In this document: one piece after another, positions 1 to 7,909 of the stretch
Layout: every line of letters begins with the position of its first letter
Position numbering within the stretch: the stretch's first letter is position 1
Assembly: GCA_937892395.1 (NCBI GenBank)
Contig: CALAGJ010000029.1
Span: forward strand, 1 to 22,634
From: an uncultured Parafilimonas sp.
Lineage (GTDB): Bacteria > Bacteroidota > Bacteroidia > Chitinophagales > Chitinophagaceae
Reading direction: 5' to 3'
DNA: 22,634 nt
Made by a program: the position numbers and the translations under genes
Notes under the pieces: generated by a model
Databases searched by the model: none
The model's input: only the letters and a program-made list of their open reading frames with translations
Told to the model about the DNA's origin: nothing

Positions 1-2
1 AT

Positions 3-131
3 TTTGCTAATGATAATAGTATTTATTTTGGGGTGATTAAATCAGTACTTCTAAACCCTAATTTAGTCCAAAAACTAAGTGCCTCTTTAAATTTTGGCTT
101 TGTCATTGTATTTTTTATGTCTGCAAATTAA
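3..131 (+). CDS. Possible 3' end of an upstream gene (partial)
   Basis: An open frame runs from the window edge for 42 codons to a TAA at 129-131. Its middle reads LLNPNLVQKLS, which is reminiscent of the C-terminal region of GT-B glycosyltransferases (a 'LLxNPxLxxKLS' helix). That would fit a polysaccharide locus next to ugd. The last residues are hydrophobic (FVIVFFMSAN), which is not typical of that family. The open length is short enough to occur by chance in AT-rich DNA, so this is only a weak call and no function is assigned. Confidence 0.25.
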   Translation, partial: FANDNSIYFGVIKSVLLNPNLVQKLSASLNFGFVIVFFMSAN

Positions 132-202
132 AGCTGAATTTACTTCACAATGAGATTTTTCTCGTCTTTCAATGAATATTCAACTGATTAAAATATGGTT
201 CA

Positions 203-234
203 TTTGCAACTAATACTTCAAGACTATATTTTTG
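203..234 (+). promoter_or_regulatory. Bacteroidota-type promoter for ugd
   Basis: TTTG at 203-206 and TATTTTTG at 227-234 are separated by 20 nt. This matches the Bacteroidota sigma-A pattern TTTG-N~19-TAnnTTTG. It predicts transcription starting near 239 and a leader of about 70 nt before the ugd ATG. The rest of 132-308 shows nothing else recognisable. Confidence 0.6.
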
Positions 235-308
235 CGGCCTTTCAAAACAAAATTTTTCTGCATAAATATTTTTTTTGATAGAAACATTTTAAAAATTAAA
301 GCTTTTAA

Positions 309-1634
309 ATGAAAATTGTTGTTGTTGGTACTGGGTATGTAGGTTTAGTAACAGGTGCATGTCTTGCCGAAGTGGGTACAGATGTGGTTTGTGTAGATGT
401 GAATGAACAAAAAATTCGCAATTTACAAAGTGGTATTCTGCCAATATATGAGCCGGGCTTGGAGGATATTGTGGAGCGTAACTATAAAAAAGGAAGGCTA
501 CATTTTAGTACAAACCTTCAGGAAGCCATTGTAGGAGCTCAAGTGGCTTTTATAGCAGTAGGTACACCTCCCGGAGAAGATGGCAGTGCCGATTTACAAT
601 ATGTAATACAAGTGGCTGATGCTATTGGTAGATATATGAATGGATACCTTATAGTTGTTACAAAAAGTACAGTTCCCGTAGGTACAGCAGGAAAGGTAAA
701 AGCGGCGATAACAGGGGCATTAAAAAAGCGTAATGCGGATATACCGTTTGATGTAGCAAGTAATCCTGAATTTTTAAAAGAAGGCGCAGCAGTAGATGAT
801 TTTCTTAAGCCAGATAGGATTGTAATTGGAGTAGAGAGTGAAAAAGCAAAAAATATTCTACATCATTTGTACGAGCCATTTGTTATCAACGGGCACCCCA
901 TCATGTTTATGGATGTGCCATCTGCAGAAATGACTAAATACGCAGCAAATGCAATGTTGGCTACGAAGATTTCGTTTATGAATGATATTGCTAATCTATG
1001 CGAAAAAGTTGGTGCAGATGTAAATCATGTGCGTCAAGGTATAGGTAGTGATACTCGAATAGGTAAGCGGTTCATTTATTCAGGTATTGGATATGGTGGT
1101 AGCTGCTTTCCAAAAGATGTAAAAGCACTGATTAGAACGGCTAAAGAATATGGTCATGACTTACGAATCTTACAAAGCGTGGAAGATGTAAATGAAGACC
1201 AGAAAAAAGTAATATTGAGCAAAATCAATAATTATTTCAATGGCGATATCAAAGGAAAAAAGTTTGCATTATGGGGTCTGTCTTTCAAACCCAATACAGA
1301 TGATATGCGGGAAGCTCCCAGCCTCGTTATCATTGAGGCATTGCTGGCAGCTGGTGCTGAAGTAAGTGCTTATGATCCTATATCCATTAAAGAAGCAAGG
1401 CATATGCTTAAAGGTAGTGATGTAGATTTTCAAGATGATGCCATGCAAGTATTAGACGGCGCAGATGCGCTTGTATTGATTACAGAATGGGCTGAGTTTC
1501 GCTTGCCAGATTGGGATGAGGTAAAGCAACGTATGACTGGAAGGGTAATCTTTGATGGAAGAAATGTGTATCATGCAAATGATATCGAAAATATGGGATT
1601 AGCTTATTACGGTATTGGCACCGGAAGGTTTTAA
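309..1634 (+). CDS. ugd: UDP-glucose 6-dehydrogenase
   Basis: This cytosolic enzyme oxidises UDP-glucose twice with NAD+ to UDP-glucuronate, a precursor for capsule, exopolysaccharide and lipopolysaccharide sugars. The 441 aa are the usual bacterial length. The Rossmann motif GTGYVGL is at residues 7-13. NPEFLKEG is at 152-159 and supplies the active-site Glu and Lys region. TKYAANAMLA starts at 209 and holds the conserved Lys210. The catalytic Cys266 lies in GYGGSCFPKD. The C-terminal UDP-binding domain is complete, with LSFKPNTDDMREAP at about 324-337. The ATG start places the Rossmann strand at the very N-terminus, as expected. The gene is transcribed alone, with a promoter at 203-234 and a strong hairpin terminator at 1656-1686. 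No other sugar-nucleotide genes are visible here, so the end product of the pathway cannot be told. Confidence 0.96.
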   Translation: MKIVVVGTGYVGLVTGACLAEVGTDVVCVDVNEQKIRNLQSGILPIYEPGLEDIVERNYKKGRLHFSTNLQEAIVGAQVAFIAVGTPPGEDGSADLQYVIQVADAIGRYMNGYLIVVTKSTVPVGTAGKVKAAITGALKKRNADIPFDVASNPEFLKEGAAVDDFLKPDRIVIGVESEKAKNILHHLYEPFVINGHPIMFMDVPSAEMTKYAANAMLATKISFMNDIANLCEKVGADVNHVRQGIGSDTRIGKRFIYSGIGYGGSCFPKDVKALIRTAKEYGHDLRILQSVEDVNEDQKKVILSKINNYFNGDIKGKKFALWGLSFKPNTDDMREAPSLVIIEALLAAGAEVSAYDPISIKEARHMLKGSDVDFQDDAMQVLDGADALVLITEWAEFRLPDWDEVKQRMTGRVIFDGRNVYHANDIENMGLAYYGIGTGRF

Positions 1635-1655
1635 TTATCTAAACAAATCTTGTAG

Positions 1656-1686
1656 AATGGATGCCCTGCGCATCCATTTTTTTTTT
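1656..1686 (+). terminator. Intrinsic terminator after ugd
   Basis: A 9-bp stem AATGGATGC / GCATCCATT (1656-1664 with 1670-1678) has a 5-nt loop and runs into ten T residues (1677-1686). It lies 22 nt after the ugd stop. Confidence 0.85.
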
Positions 1687-1800
1687 GAAAAAAGGTAAAA
1701 AATAATTCATAGTTTACAAGTAAATATATCATAGGCATCAATCTTCTATCATTTCATTACTAGGCTATTCTTAAACGCTAAATAATGAGTATTAAAATAT

Positions 1801-1833
1801 TTTGAAAGCAGATATTTCAAAGATATATTTTTG
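1801..1833 (+). promoter_or_regulatory. Promoter for the PLP decarboxylase gene
   Basis: TTTG at 1801-1804 and TATTTTTG at 1826-1833 are 21 nt apart, matching the Bacteroidota consensus. The predicted start of transcription, about 1838, falls downstream of a possible in-frame TTG at 1802. This argues that translation starts at the ATG at 1868 with a leader of about 30 nt. Confidence 0.6.
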
Positions 1834-1867
1834 TTGGCATTTTAATCAATACAAATCAATTTGGTAC

Positions 1868-3298
1868 ATGACAAATACCTATACATCGTTAGTAAAACAA
1901 ACATTCCATTTTCCTCAGGAAGATTTTAATTTAAATGATGATGCTTATTTGACCTACAATGATGTAGATATAAAAAAATTAATTGATAAATATGGTACCC
2001 CACTCAAGCTTTCCTATTTACCTAAAATAGGTATGCAGATTAATAAAGCCAAACAAATGTTTGCCAATGCCATAAAGAAACATAAATATGAAGGAAATTA
2101 CAATTATTGTTACTGTACAAAAAGCTCGCACTTTTCATTTGTTGTAGAAGAAGCACTAAAGCATGACATTCATATAGAAACCTCCTTTGCTTATGACATA
2201 GAAATCGTCAATCAACTATTCAAAAGAAGAAAAATCAACAAGGAAACATTTATCATTTGTAATGGATATAAGCAAAGAGGATATACATCAAGAATTGCCA
2301 GACTCATAAATACGGGTTTTAAAAATGTTATTCCGATTTTGGATAACAAAGAAGAGTTACTCGCCTATAAGCGAAGCGTAAAACAACCATTCAAACTTGG
2401 CATAAGAGTGGCTGCCGAAGAAGAGCCCACTTTCCCTTTTTATACTTCCAGACTTGGCATTCGTGCAAAAGATATTTTGGAATTTTATGTGGATGAAATA
2501 GAAGGCAATGAAGAAAAGTTTCAATTAAAAATGCTTCACATCTTTTTGAATAAAGGCATAAAGGATGATATTTATTACTGGAGTGAGCTCAATAAAATTA
2601 TCAATCTGTATTGCCAGCTTAGAAAGATTTGTCCCGAATTAGATAGTATCAATATTGGAGGTGGTTTTCCTATCAAGCATTCCTTAGGGTTTGATTATAA
2701 TTACCAGTTTATGATTAATGAAATTGTTGGTAATATAAAAAAGGCCTGTAAGAAAGCTAGGGTACCTATGCCAAACATCTTTACCGAATTTGGTAGTTAC
2801 ACTGTAGGCGAAAGCATGGCACACATATACAGTGTAATTGGCGAAAAAAATCAAAATGACCGTGAATGTTGGTATATGATTGATTCTTCATTTATTACTA
2901 CTTTGCCCGATACATGGGGCATTGGCGAACGCTTTTTAATGCTGCCCATCAATAAATGGGACAATGAATATCACCGAGTGGTGTTAGGTGGCATAACCTG
3001 CGACAGTCATGATTATTATGACAGTGAAGAGCATATCAATGAAGTATTTTTACCCAAAATAAAAAATACCGCAAAACCAGATGACCCCAACAACAAAGAA
3101 CCACTGTATGTTGGATTTTTTCATACTGGTGCCTATCAAGATCAAATAAGTGGATACGGAGGAATTAAACACTGTTTAATACCATCACCTAAGCATATAA
3201 TTATTGAAAGAGATAAGACTGGTAAATTGATTGATTGGGTATATGCCAAGGAACAATCTGCTGTAAGTATGCTTAAAATATTGGGCTACTTAAAATAA
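1868..3298 (+). CDS. PLP-dependent decarboxylase, arginine decarboxylase-like (fold III)
   Basis: The protein has 476 aa from the ATG. It belongs to the alanine-racemase-fold / ornithine-DAP-arginine decarboxylase superfamily. Lys85 in YCYCTKSSH is the likely Schiff-base lysine, in the place of YPxKxN in classical members. A glycine-rich phosphate-binding loop GGGFP is at 264-268. The C-terminal domain carries GGITCDSHDYY at about 374-384, where Cys378-Asp379 correspond to the active-site Cys and substrate-binding Asp. Bacteroidota homologues are usually labelled arginine decarboxylase (arginine to agmatine, polyamine synthesis), but the substrate is not proven by sequence. Diaminopimelate or carboxynorspermidine decarboxylase activity is less likely given the divergent TKSSH loop. 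A 22-codon upstream extension to TTG 1802 is rejected because the promoter lies inside it. Confidence 0.85.
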   Translation: MTNTYTSLVKQTFHFPQEDFNLNDDAYLTYNDVDIKKLIDKYGTPLKLSYLPKIGMQINKAKQMFANAIKKHKYEGNYNYCYCTKSSHFSFVVEEALKHDIHIETSFAYDIEIVNQLFKRRKINKETFIICNGYKQRGYTSRIARLINTGFKNVIPILDNKEELLAYKRSVKQPFKLGIRVAAEEEPTFPFYTSRLGIRAKDILEFYVDEIEGNEEKFQLKMLHIFLNKGIKDDIYYWSELNKIINLYCQLRKICPELDSINIGGGFPIKHSLGFDYNYQFMINEIVGNIKKACKKARVPMPNIFTEFGSYTVGESMAHIYSVIGEKNQNDRECWYMIDSSFITTLPDTWGIGERFLMLPINKWDNEYHRVVLGGITCDSHDYYDSEEHINEVFLPKIKNTAKPDDPNNKEPLYVGFFHTGAYQDQISGYGGIKHCLIPSPKHIIIERDKTGKLIDWVYAKEQSAVSMLKILGYLK

Positions 3299-3334
3299 AA
3301 AACATCTAATCCTTATTTACTCTTACGTAAATAC

Positions 3335-3361
3335 TTTGATATTTATCAAACAATTTTTTTT
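3335..3361 (+). terminator. Weak hairpin terminator after the decarboxylase gene
   Basis: TTTGAT / ATCAAA (3335-3340 with 3345-3350) forms an AT-rich 6-bp stem with a 4-nt loop. It is followed by CAA and a run of T residues from 3354. The weak stem makes this tentative. Confidence 0.4.
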
Positions 3362-3362
3362 A

Positions 3363-3392
3363 TTGCTTGACCATAAATTAATGCTACATTAG
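3363..3392 (+). promoter_or_regulatory. Possible promoter for the sirtuin gene
   Basis: TTG at 3363-3365 and TACATTAG at 3385-3392 (7 of 8 to TAnnTTTG) are 19 nt apart. They predict a transcription start about 20 nt before the ATG at 3418. Confidence 0.4.
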
Positions 3393-3417
3393 CCATTAGC
3401 ATTTGGATAAATAATAT

Positions 3418-4110
3418 ATGGACAAACAGAAACTGGTAGTACTATCTGGTGCAGGAGTAAGTGCAGAAAGTGGCCTAAAAACTTTTAGAGACAGCAATGG
3501 GTTATGGGCAGGACACAACATAGAAGATGTGGCCACACCCCGTGCATGGAAAAAAAATCCTCAGCTTGTTTTGGAGTTTTATAATTATAGGAGAAATGAA
3601 GTACGATGTGCCCAACCAAATTCAGCACATATTGGAATAAAGGAATTAGAGGAGTGGTTCGATGTAACAATCATTACACAAAACATTGACGATTTGCATG
3701 AGCGTGCAGGAAGTAAAAATGTATTGCATTTACACGGTGAAATATTTAAAATGAGAAGTGAATTAAATGAGCATTTAATTTATGAAATCAAAAATGACAT
3801 TTCGATTGGGGATCTGGCAGAAGATGGGCATCAATTGAGACCATATATTGTATGGTTTGAAGAGCCTGTGCCTTTAATTGAAAAGGCTATCCAAATAGCC
3901 ACTACTGCTGATATTTTTGTGGTTATCGGAACATCTCTTGTTGTATATCCCGCAGCAGGTTTAGTACAATATATACCTCCATACTCCAGAAAATTTGTAA
4001 TTGATACATCTATTCCTGAACATCTTTTTACCAAGAGTTTTATTAGCATTGAACAGCCCGCTTCGCAGGGAATTATAGCACTCAAAGAGGCACTTCTCGC
4101 CTCGATATAA
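3418..4110 (+). CDS. cobB: Sir2-family NAD-dependent protein deacylase, zinc-less class III type
   Basis: This sirtuin removes acyl groups from protein lysines using NAD+, giving O-acyl-ADP-ribose and nicotinamide. At 230 aa it is full length. The NAD motifs are GAGVSAESGL (11-20) plus TFRDSNGLW (22-30), TQNID (87-91), the catalytic His106 in HLHG, and GTSLVVYPAA (171-180). FYNYRR (54-59) has the Tyr55 / Arg58 pair equivalent to SIRT5 Tyr102 / Arg105, which binds the carboxylate of succinyl or malonyl lysine. This predicts desuccinylase/demalonylase activity. The zinc-binding part after His106 (about 107-145) contains no cysteine at all, so the usual CxxC...CxxC zinc site is absent. It is a single gene facing a convergent T9SS gene, with a shared terminator between them. 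Confidence 0.92.
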   Translation: MDKQKLVVLSGAGVSAESGLKTFRDSNGLWAGHNIEDVATPRAWKKNPQLVLEFYNYRRNEVRCAQPNSAHIGIKELEEWFDVTIITQNIDDLHERAGSKNVLHLHGEIFKMRSELNEHLIYEIKNDISIGDLAEDGHQLRPYIVWFEEPVPLIEKAIQIATTADIFVVIGTSLVVYPAAGLVQYIPPYSRKFVIDTSIPEHLFTKSFISIEQPASQGIIALKEALLASI

Positions 4111-4176
4111 CACTTTATTTAAGGAAAAATACAGTATTGCAATTCATAAGAAAACTGCTTCGCATTGCTATACAGC

Positions 4177-4206
4177 AAAAAAAACCACCAATGAAGGTGG
4201 TTTTTT
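4177..4206. terminator. Bidirectional terminator between convergent genes
   Basis: CCACC at 4185-4189 pairs with GGTGG at 4196-4200 around the loop AATGAA. The stem is flanked by A8 on the left and T6 on the right, so a U-tract is made in both directions. It serves the sirtuin gene (+) and the T9SS cargo gene (-). Confidence 0.85.
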
Positions 4207-4223
4207 AAATACTTACTAAAATT

Positions 4224-5783
4224 TTATTCTTTAATCAATTTCAGTTGTTCTGTAGTTTTACCATTACTAACGGAAACCAAATACATTCCTTTTTTCAAAT
4301 TTGATGTATTCAAGGTAATTCTATTCTCTCCAATTGACGTTATCAATTCATTGCGAAGCAAAGATCTACCACCTAAATCAGAGATAACAATGGTGTACTT
4401 AGATACAGCTGATGCATTCAAGATGAGGGATGTATTGCCATAAGAGGGATTAGGATATATACTTGCTCTTTTAGCAGAAGCAATCACACTGCTGGAAGCA
4501 CTACAAATCGTAACATTCAACTTTGCATTTGGTGAGGTTCCACAAGCATTATCAGCTACCACACGTATTGAACCATCAGTAGTTCTATTCCAATCAACTG
4601 TAATGGATGAAGTGCCTTGACCGGATTGAATAATCACATTGTTGGAAGCTGACCAAGTATAATTTACACCAACCTCCGGATTGGAAACACTATAAGAAAG
4701 ACCTAAACTCGGTACAGATGACACACAGGATGGTCCTGAAATAATTGGTTTTGAAGGTTGACCATAAATATTTACATTCCTTGAAGAGCTTGTGCCACAT
4801 GCGTTTGTAGCCGTAACGAGAAATGTAACTTTTCCAAAGCTGCTACCATCTGGTGTTATTCCAATTGTATTGGTACTACTACTTCCACTAAATCCGGAAG
4901 GTACAGACCAAGTATAAAAAGAAGCAGTAGGATCATTTGGCACTGATAGTGTTATGGAAGATTCAGTACAAAGATTCCTTTGCGAAGGACTAAAAGTGGG
5001 TGTGGCCGGTTGCGCAGGAGCTACACCTGTGCCTGCTGCAACTACTACGCTATTAGATAGTGCTGCACATCCGTTCATATCTGTAATAGTGAAATCATAA
5101 GTACCTGTGGATACTGAAAAACTTCCTATGCCATCGTAAGGGGCCACTCCCCCACTTCCTGCTACAGAAATACTGGTATTACCGCCAACACATTCAATAG
5201 GTGCATCTAGTGTAGCTGTAGCCACTAAAGCAGCTGGCTCTAAAAGTGTGTAACTATCTGTAATTGTGCAACCACCGGTGGCAGTTACCACTACTGTGTA
5301 CATACCTGCTGGAAGGCCACTAATGTCTTCTGTAGTAGCTGTAAATCCATTAGGCCCTGTCCAGGCATAGCTTACAACGGGTAATGAACCTCCAGTTGCT
5401 GATAAATCTATCGAGCCATTTGACACTCCATTGCAAGATAAATCAGTGGTAGTAGCGGTTAATGTTTGGGGGGTGCAAGCAGCATTTGCAGTAATAGAAA
5501 CATCATCAATACCTAATGCTTGTGCATTTGAATTTGTGGTGCCAGAACTAACCGAATAATTCCATGCAAGATATAAATTACCAGATACTGGTACACTCAC
5601 ACTAAGAGTTTTGGCTACAGCAACTGTAGCACCCGGAGCACTTGCATAGCCATTATTACTAGCATCAGCAGCAAAGCTTGTTAAAAAATCATTACCGGCA
5701 GTAGTCCAGGTATTGCCATCAGTAGAATAATACATTTGAATTCTATATCCTGCTGCATTAGAACCTTGCCTGTATTTCTCCAC
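4224..5783 (-). CDS. T9SS-sorted secreted protein with SprB and PKD-like repeats, N-terminus missing
   Basis: A cell-surface or secreted protein of 519 aa in its open form. Residues 1-100 are the remnant of a beta-sandwich domain (STDGNTWTTAG, NLYLAWNYS, LGIDDVSI), followed by a SprB-type repeat at about 106-183 and a second related one at 186-250. Two PKD/Ig-like domains are at about 258-340 and 343-427. A T9SS type A sorting domain starts at SIYPNPSYGN (441-450) and ends in the usual basic LKLIKE. No signal peptide is present, although T9SS cargo must have one. The only usable start is a GTG inside the beta-sandwich (SVEKYRQG), and sequence typical of this domain continues upstream in frame (NTIGSFSISYS) to a TAA at 5835-5837. 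The gene is therefore broken or cut at its 5' end, or the assembly is wrong here. The original function, probably adhesion or matrix binding, cannot be named. Confidence 0.8.
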   Translation of the reverse strand: MEKYRQGSNAAGYRIQMYYSTDGNTWTTAGNDFLTSFAADASNNGYASAPGATVAVAKTLSVSVPVSGNLYLAWNYSVSSGTTNSNAQALGIDDVSITANAACTPQTLTATTTDLSCNGVSNGSIDLSATGGSLPVVSYAWTGPNGFTATTEDISGLPAGMYTVVVTATGGCTITDSYTLLEPAALVATATLDAPIECVGGNTSISVAGSGGVAPYDGIGSFSVSTGTYDFTITDMNGCAALSNSVVVAAGTGVAPAQPATPTFSPSQRNLCTESSITLSVPNDPTASFYTWSVPSGFSGSSSTNTIGITPDGSSFGKVTFLVTATNACGTSSSRNVNIYGQPSKPIISGPSCVSSVPSLGLSYSVSNPEVGVNYTWSASNNVIIQSGQGTSSITVDWNRTTDGSIRVVADNACGTSPNAKLNVTICSASSSVIASAKRASIYPNPSYGNTSLILNASAVSKYTIVISDLGGRSLLRNELITSIGENRITLNTSNLKKGMYLVSVSNGKTTEQLKLIKE

Positions 5784-5894
5784 ACTATAGGAAATAGAGA
5801 ATGATCCAATCGTATTACAACCATAACATAATACTTATTCCAAACTAAGATAAAAGTGAGTAGTAATCATTAAGTAAATATAAACATTCCTGCA

Positions 5895-5927
5895 TTGCGC
5901 TTATGGTTTTATTTTAATGTATTTTCG
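5895..5927 (+). promoter_or_regulatory. Promoter for the small barrel-like protein gene
   Basis: TTG at 5895-5897 and TATTTTCG at 5920-5927 (TAnnTTCG variant) are 22 nt apart. The expected transcript begins near 5932, about 28 nt before the ATG at 5961. Confidence 0.5.
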
Positions 5928-5960
5928 AAACAAATTTTTCACAAAAATCAACCGTTATTC

Positions 5961-6437
5961 ATGAAAAGAATTTTCACTATAATTATTTTTTTATCCTTTT
6001 TTTTTGATTTAAAAGCTCAATCCGCAAAAGTTGTTTATGGAGAAATTGGAGGTCCGGGTTTAGCATCATTAAATGTTGACACCAGATTTAATGGAACCAA
6101 TACAGGTTTTGGTGCACGTATAGGATTGGGTGGCTTTAGTATTAACAACACAGGCTTACTGCTCATACCAGTGGGCATAAACTATCTGCTTTCAAATGAT
6201 CAGAAAAATTGTCTTGAGCTTGGAGCAGGAATTTCTTTTTTAAAAGTATCGCTAGGTATTGAAGACGGCAATGAAAGTGAAGTCACACCCAATAGCAGCT
6301 TTGGTTATTTATGGTTAGGCTATAGACTACAGCCCATAGATGATGGCATTTGTTTTAGGGCAGGTATTTGTCCGCTTTTTGGATCTGGCACATTTATACC
6401 TTACTACGCAGGTATTTCATTAGGCTATAAATTCTGA
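5961..6437 (+). CDS. Small outer-membrane beta-barrel-like protein, function unknown
   Basis: The protein has 158 aa from ATG 5961. It begins with a clear Sec signal peptide (MKRIFTIIIFLSFFFDLKAQ, cleavage after about residue 20). The mature part alternates polar and hydrophobic residues and is rich in Gly and aromatics: GFGARIGLGGFSI, LLIPVGINYLL, CLELGAGISFL, GYLWLGYRL, FRAGICPLFG. It ends in YAGISLGYKF, with a terminal Phe and an amphipathic strand of the kind recognised by the BAM machinery. This suggests a small barrel of roughly eight strands in the outer membrane. Related anonymous proteins are common in Chitinophagaceae. A longer reading from TTG 5895 is rejected because the promoter overlaps it and the signal peptide would be buried. 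No enzyme or transport motif is visible. Confidence 0.75.
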   Translation: MKRIFTIIIFLSFFFDLKAQSAKVVYGEIGGPGLASLNVDTRFNGTNTGFGARIGLGGFSINNTGLLLIPVGINYLLSNDQKNCLELGAGISFLKVSLGIEDGNESEVTPNSSFGYLWLGYRLQPIDDGICFRAGICPLFGSGTFIPYYAGISLGYKF

Positions 6438-6448
6438 TGATATATTGT

Positions 6449-6490
6449 TGCCAATAGATTCATTGATTATAATGTCTCTTGGCATTTTTT
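6449..6490 (+). terminator. Possible terminator after the barrel-like gene
   Basis: TGCCAA at 6449-6454 pairs with TTGGCA at 6479-6484. An inner CATT/AATG hairpin (6461-6474) sits between them, and six T residues follow (6485-6490). It begins 12 nt after the stop codon. The rest of 6491-6711 holds only a short TTTCCC-CTTC-GGGAAA hairpin at 6518-6533 and no gene that I can see. Confidence 0.45.
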
Positions 6491-6711
6491 ATGCTATGAA
6501 TTTTATATTGAATTATTTTTCCCCTTCGGGAAATGAGTATGTTTTATACAACAATTCCATGATTTATCTATCATAAAATATTGCCACGATCATGTTCTCA
6601 TCCCACGAGGTGGTAATATAGTTTCAACATATATCTAAATAAAATACTTTATAAAAATCAAATGAATGCAATGAACATTTGAAGTAATACATTTACAACC
6701 TATTCAAATAT

Positions 6712-7839
6712 ATGCATAGAAATTTAAACACTGTTTGTGCACATGCAGGCACAGAAATAATTGAAGAATCTGGAGCAGTAACGGCACCTTTATATTTTTC
6801 AACAACATTTCGTTATACCCCTACCGGCCAAGCGCCTTTTGGTAATACCTACAGTAGAGAAGGAAATCCAACTCGTAATATGTTGGAAAAAGTACTGGCC
6901 GAAATGGAGTGTGGCGTGGCGGCTGCAGCATTCAGCAGTGGCAGTGCAGCGGCACAGGCCACATTCCAAAGCATGAATCCAGGAGACCATATCATTGTTA
7001 ATAATCGGATTTATGCGGGTGTGCGTACGATGTTGATGGATGTTTTTATTCCCTGGGGTTTAGAAGTTAGTTTTATAGATCTTACAGTTTTGGAAAATCT
7101 TGAGAAAGCCATTCAGCCAAATACAAAACTTGTATGGACAGAAACACCCACAAATCCCGATTTGAAAATTATTGACATTAAAGCAATTTCGAATATCTGT
7201 AAACCATTACAAATAAAGTTAGCTATTGATAATACTTTTGCATCACCATTTTTACAACAACCCATCTTACTTGGTGCAGATTTAGTGATGCATAGCACTA
7301 CAAAATACTTAGGAGGCCATAGCGACCTTACTAGTGGTGCACTCATAACGGCAGAGATAAATGAATGGTGGCAAAAGATTGTACATATTCAAAAAATACT
7401 TGGAGCCGTATCTGCTCCATTTGATTGCTGGCTGTTAATGCGTGGCATTCGCAGCTTTGTACCGAGAATGAAAATGCAGGTGGAGAATGCCCATCAGATT
7501 GCATTATTTCTTGAAAAGCATCAAAGTGTAGAACAGGTTTTATATCCCGGGCTTACATCCCATCAAGGACATGATATTGCAGCTCAACAAATGAATGATT
7601 TTGGGGCAATGATTTCTATTCTTATAAAGGGTGGAAAAATCAATGCAATAGAAATGCTGAAAAAACTAAAGTTATTTTCCAACGCTACAAGTTTAGGTGG
7701 TACAGAGAGTTTAGCTGAGCATCGCCAATCTGTTGAAGGCCCACTTTCAACTACTCCGGATAACCTGATAAGATTAAGTATTGGCCTAGAAAATATTGAA
7801 GATTTAATTGCAGATTTAACACAGGCTTTGGCATTTTGA
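6712..7839 (+). CDS. Trans-sulfuration family PLP enzyme (cystathionine/methionine gamma-lyase or synthase type)
   Basis: A cytosolic fold-I PLP enzyme of the Cys/Met metabolism family, 375 aa, full length. YSREGNPTR (47-55) supplies the Tyr and Arg that bind the PLP phosphate of the neighbouring subunit. SSGSAA (75-80) is the phosphate loop, and DNTFASP (173-179) contains the Asp contacting the pyridine nitrogen. Lys198 in HSTTKYLGGHSD is the Schiff-base lysine. The C-terminal substrate loop reads SLGGTESLAEHRQSVEG rather than the ESLxxHPAxMTH of textbook gamma-lyases, and LIRLSIGLE gives the conserved carboxylate-binding Arg. That loop, seen in many bacterial relatives, does not distinguish cystathionine beta- or gamma-lyase, gamma-synthase, or methionine gamma-lyase. 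No sulfur-metabolism gene is adjacent. Start at ATG 6712; the N-terminus aligns well with the family (T-x-C-x-HAG). Confidence 0.9.
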   Translation: MHRNLNTVCAHAGTEIIEESGAVTAPLYFSTTFRYTPTGQAPFGNTYSREGNPTRNMLEKVLAEMECGVAAAAFSSGSAAAQATFQSMNPGDHIIVNNRIYAGVRTMLMDVFIPWGLEVSFIDLTVLENLEKAIQPNTKLVWTETPTNPDLKIIDIKAISNICKPLQIKLAIDNTFASPFLQQPILLGADLVMHSTTKYLGGHSDLTSGALITAEINEWWQKIVHIQKILGAVSAPFDCWLLMRGIRSFVPRMKMQVENAHQIALFLEKHQSVEQVLYPGLTSHQGHDIAAQQMNDFGAMISILIKGGKINAIEMLKKLKLFSNATSLGGTESLAEHRQSVEGPLSTTPDNLIRLSIGLENIEDLIADLTQALAF

Positions 7840-7909
7840 TAATGTCAATAGCGCCATTGTAATCACTATACCATATTCCAACAGCATCGCTTAAGCATGT
7901 CCTGATATA

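Noticed and set aside
6518..6533. Hairpin TTTCCC-CTTC-GGGAAA
   Set aside because: No T-run follows on either strand and no gene end is adjacent. It is probably chance or a minor RNA stem.
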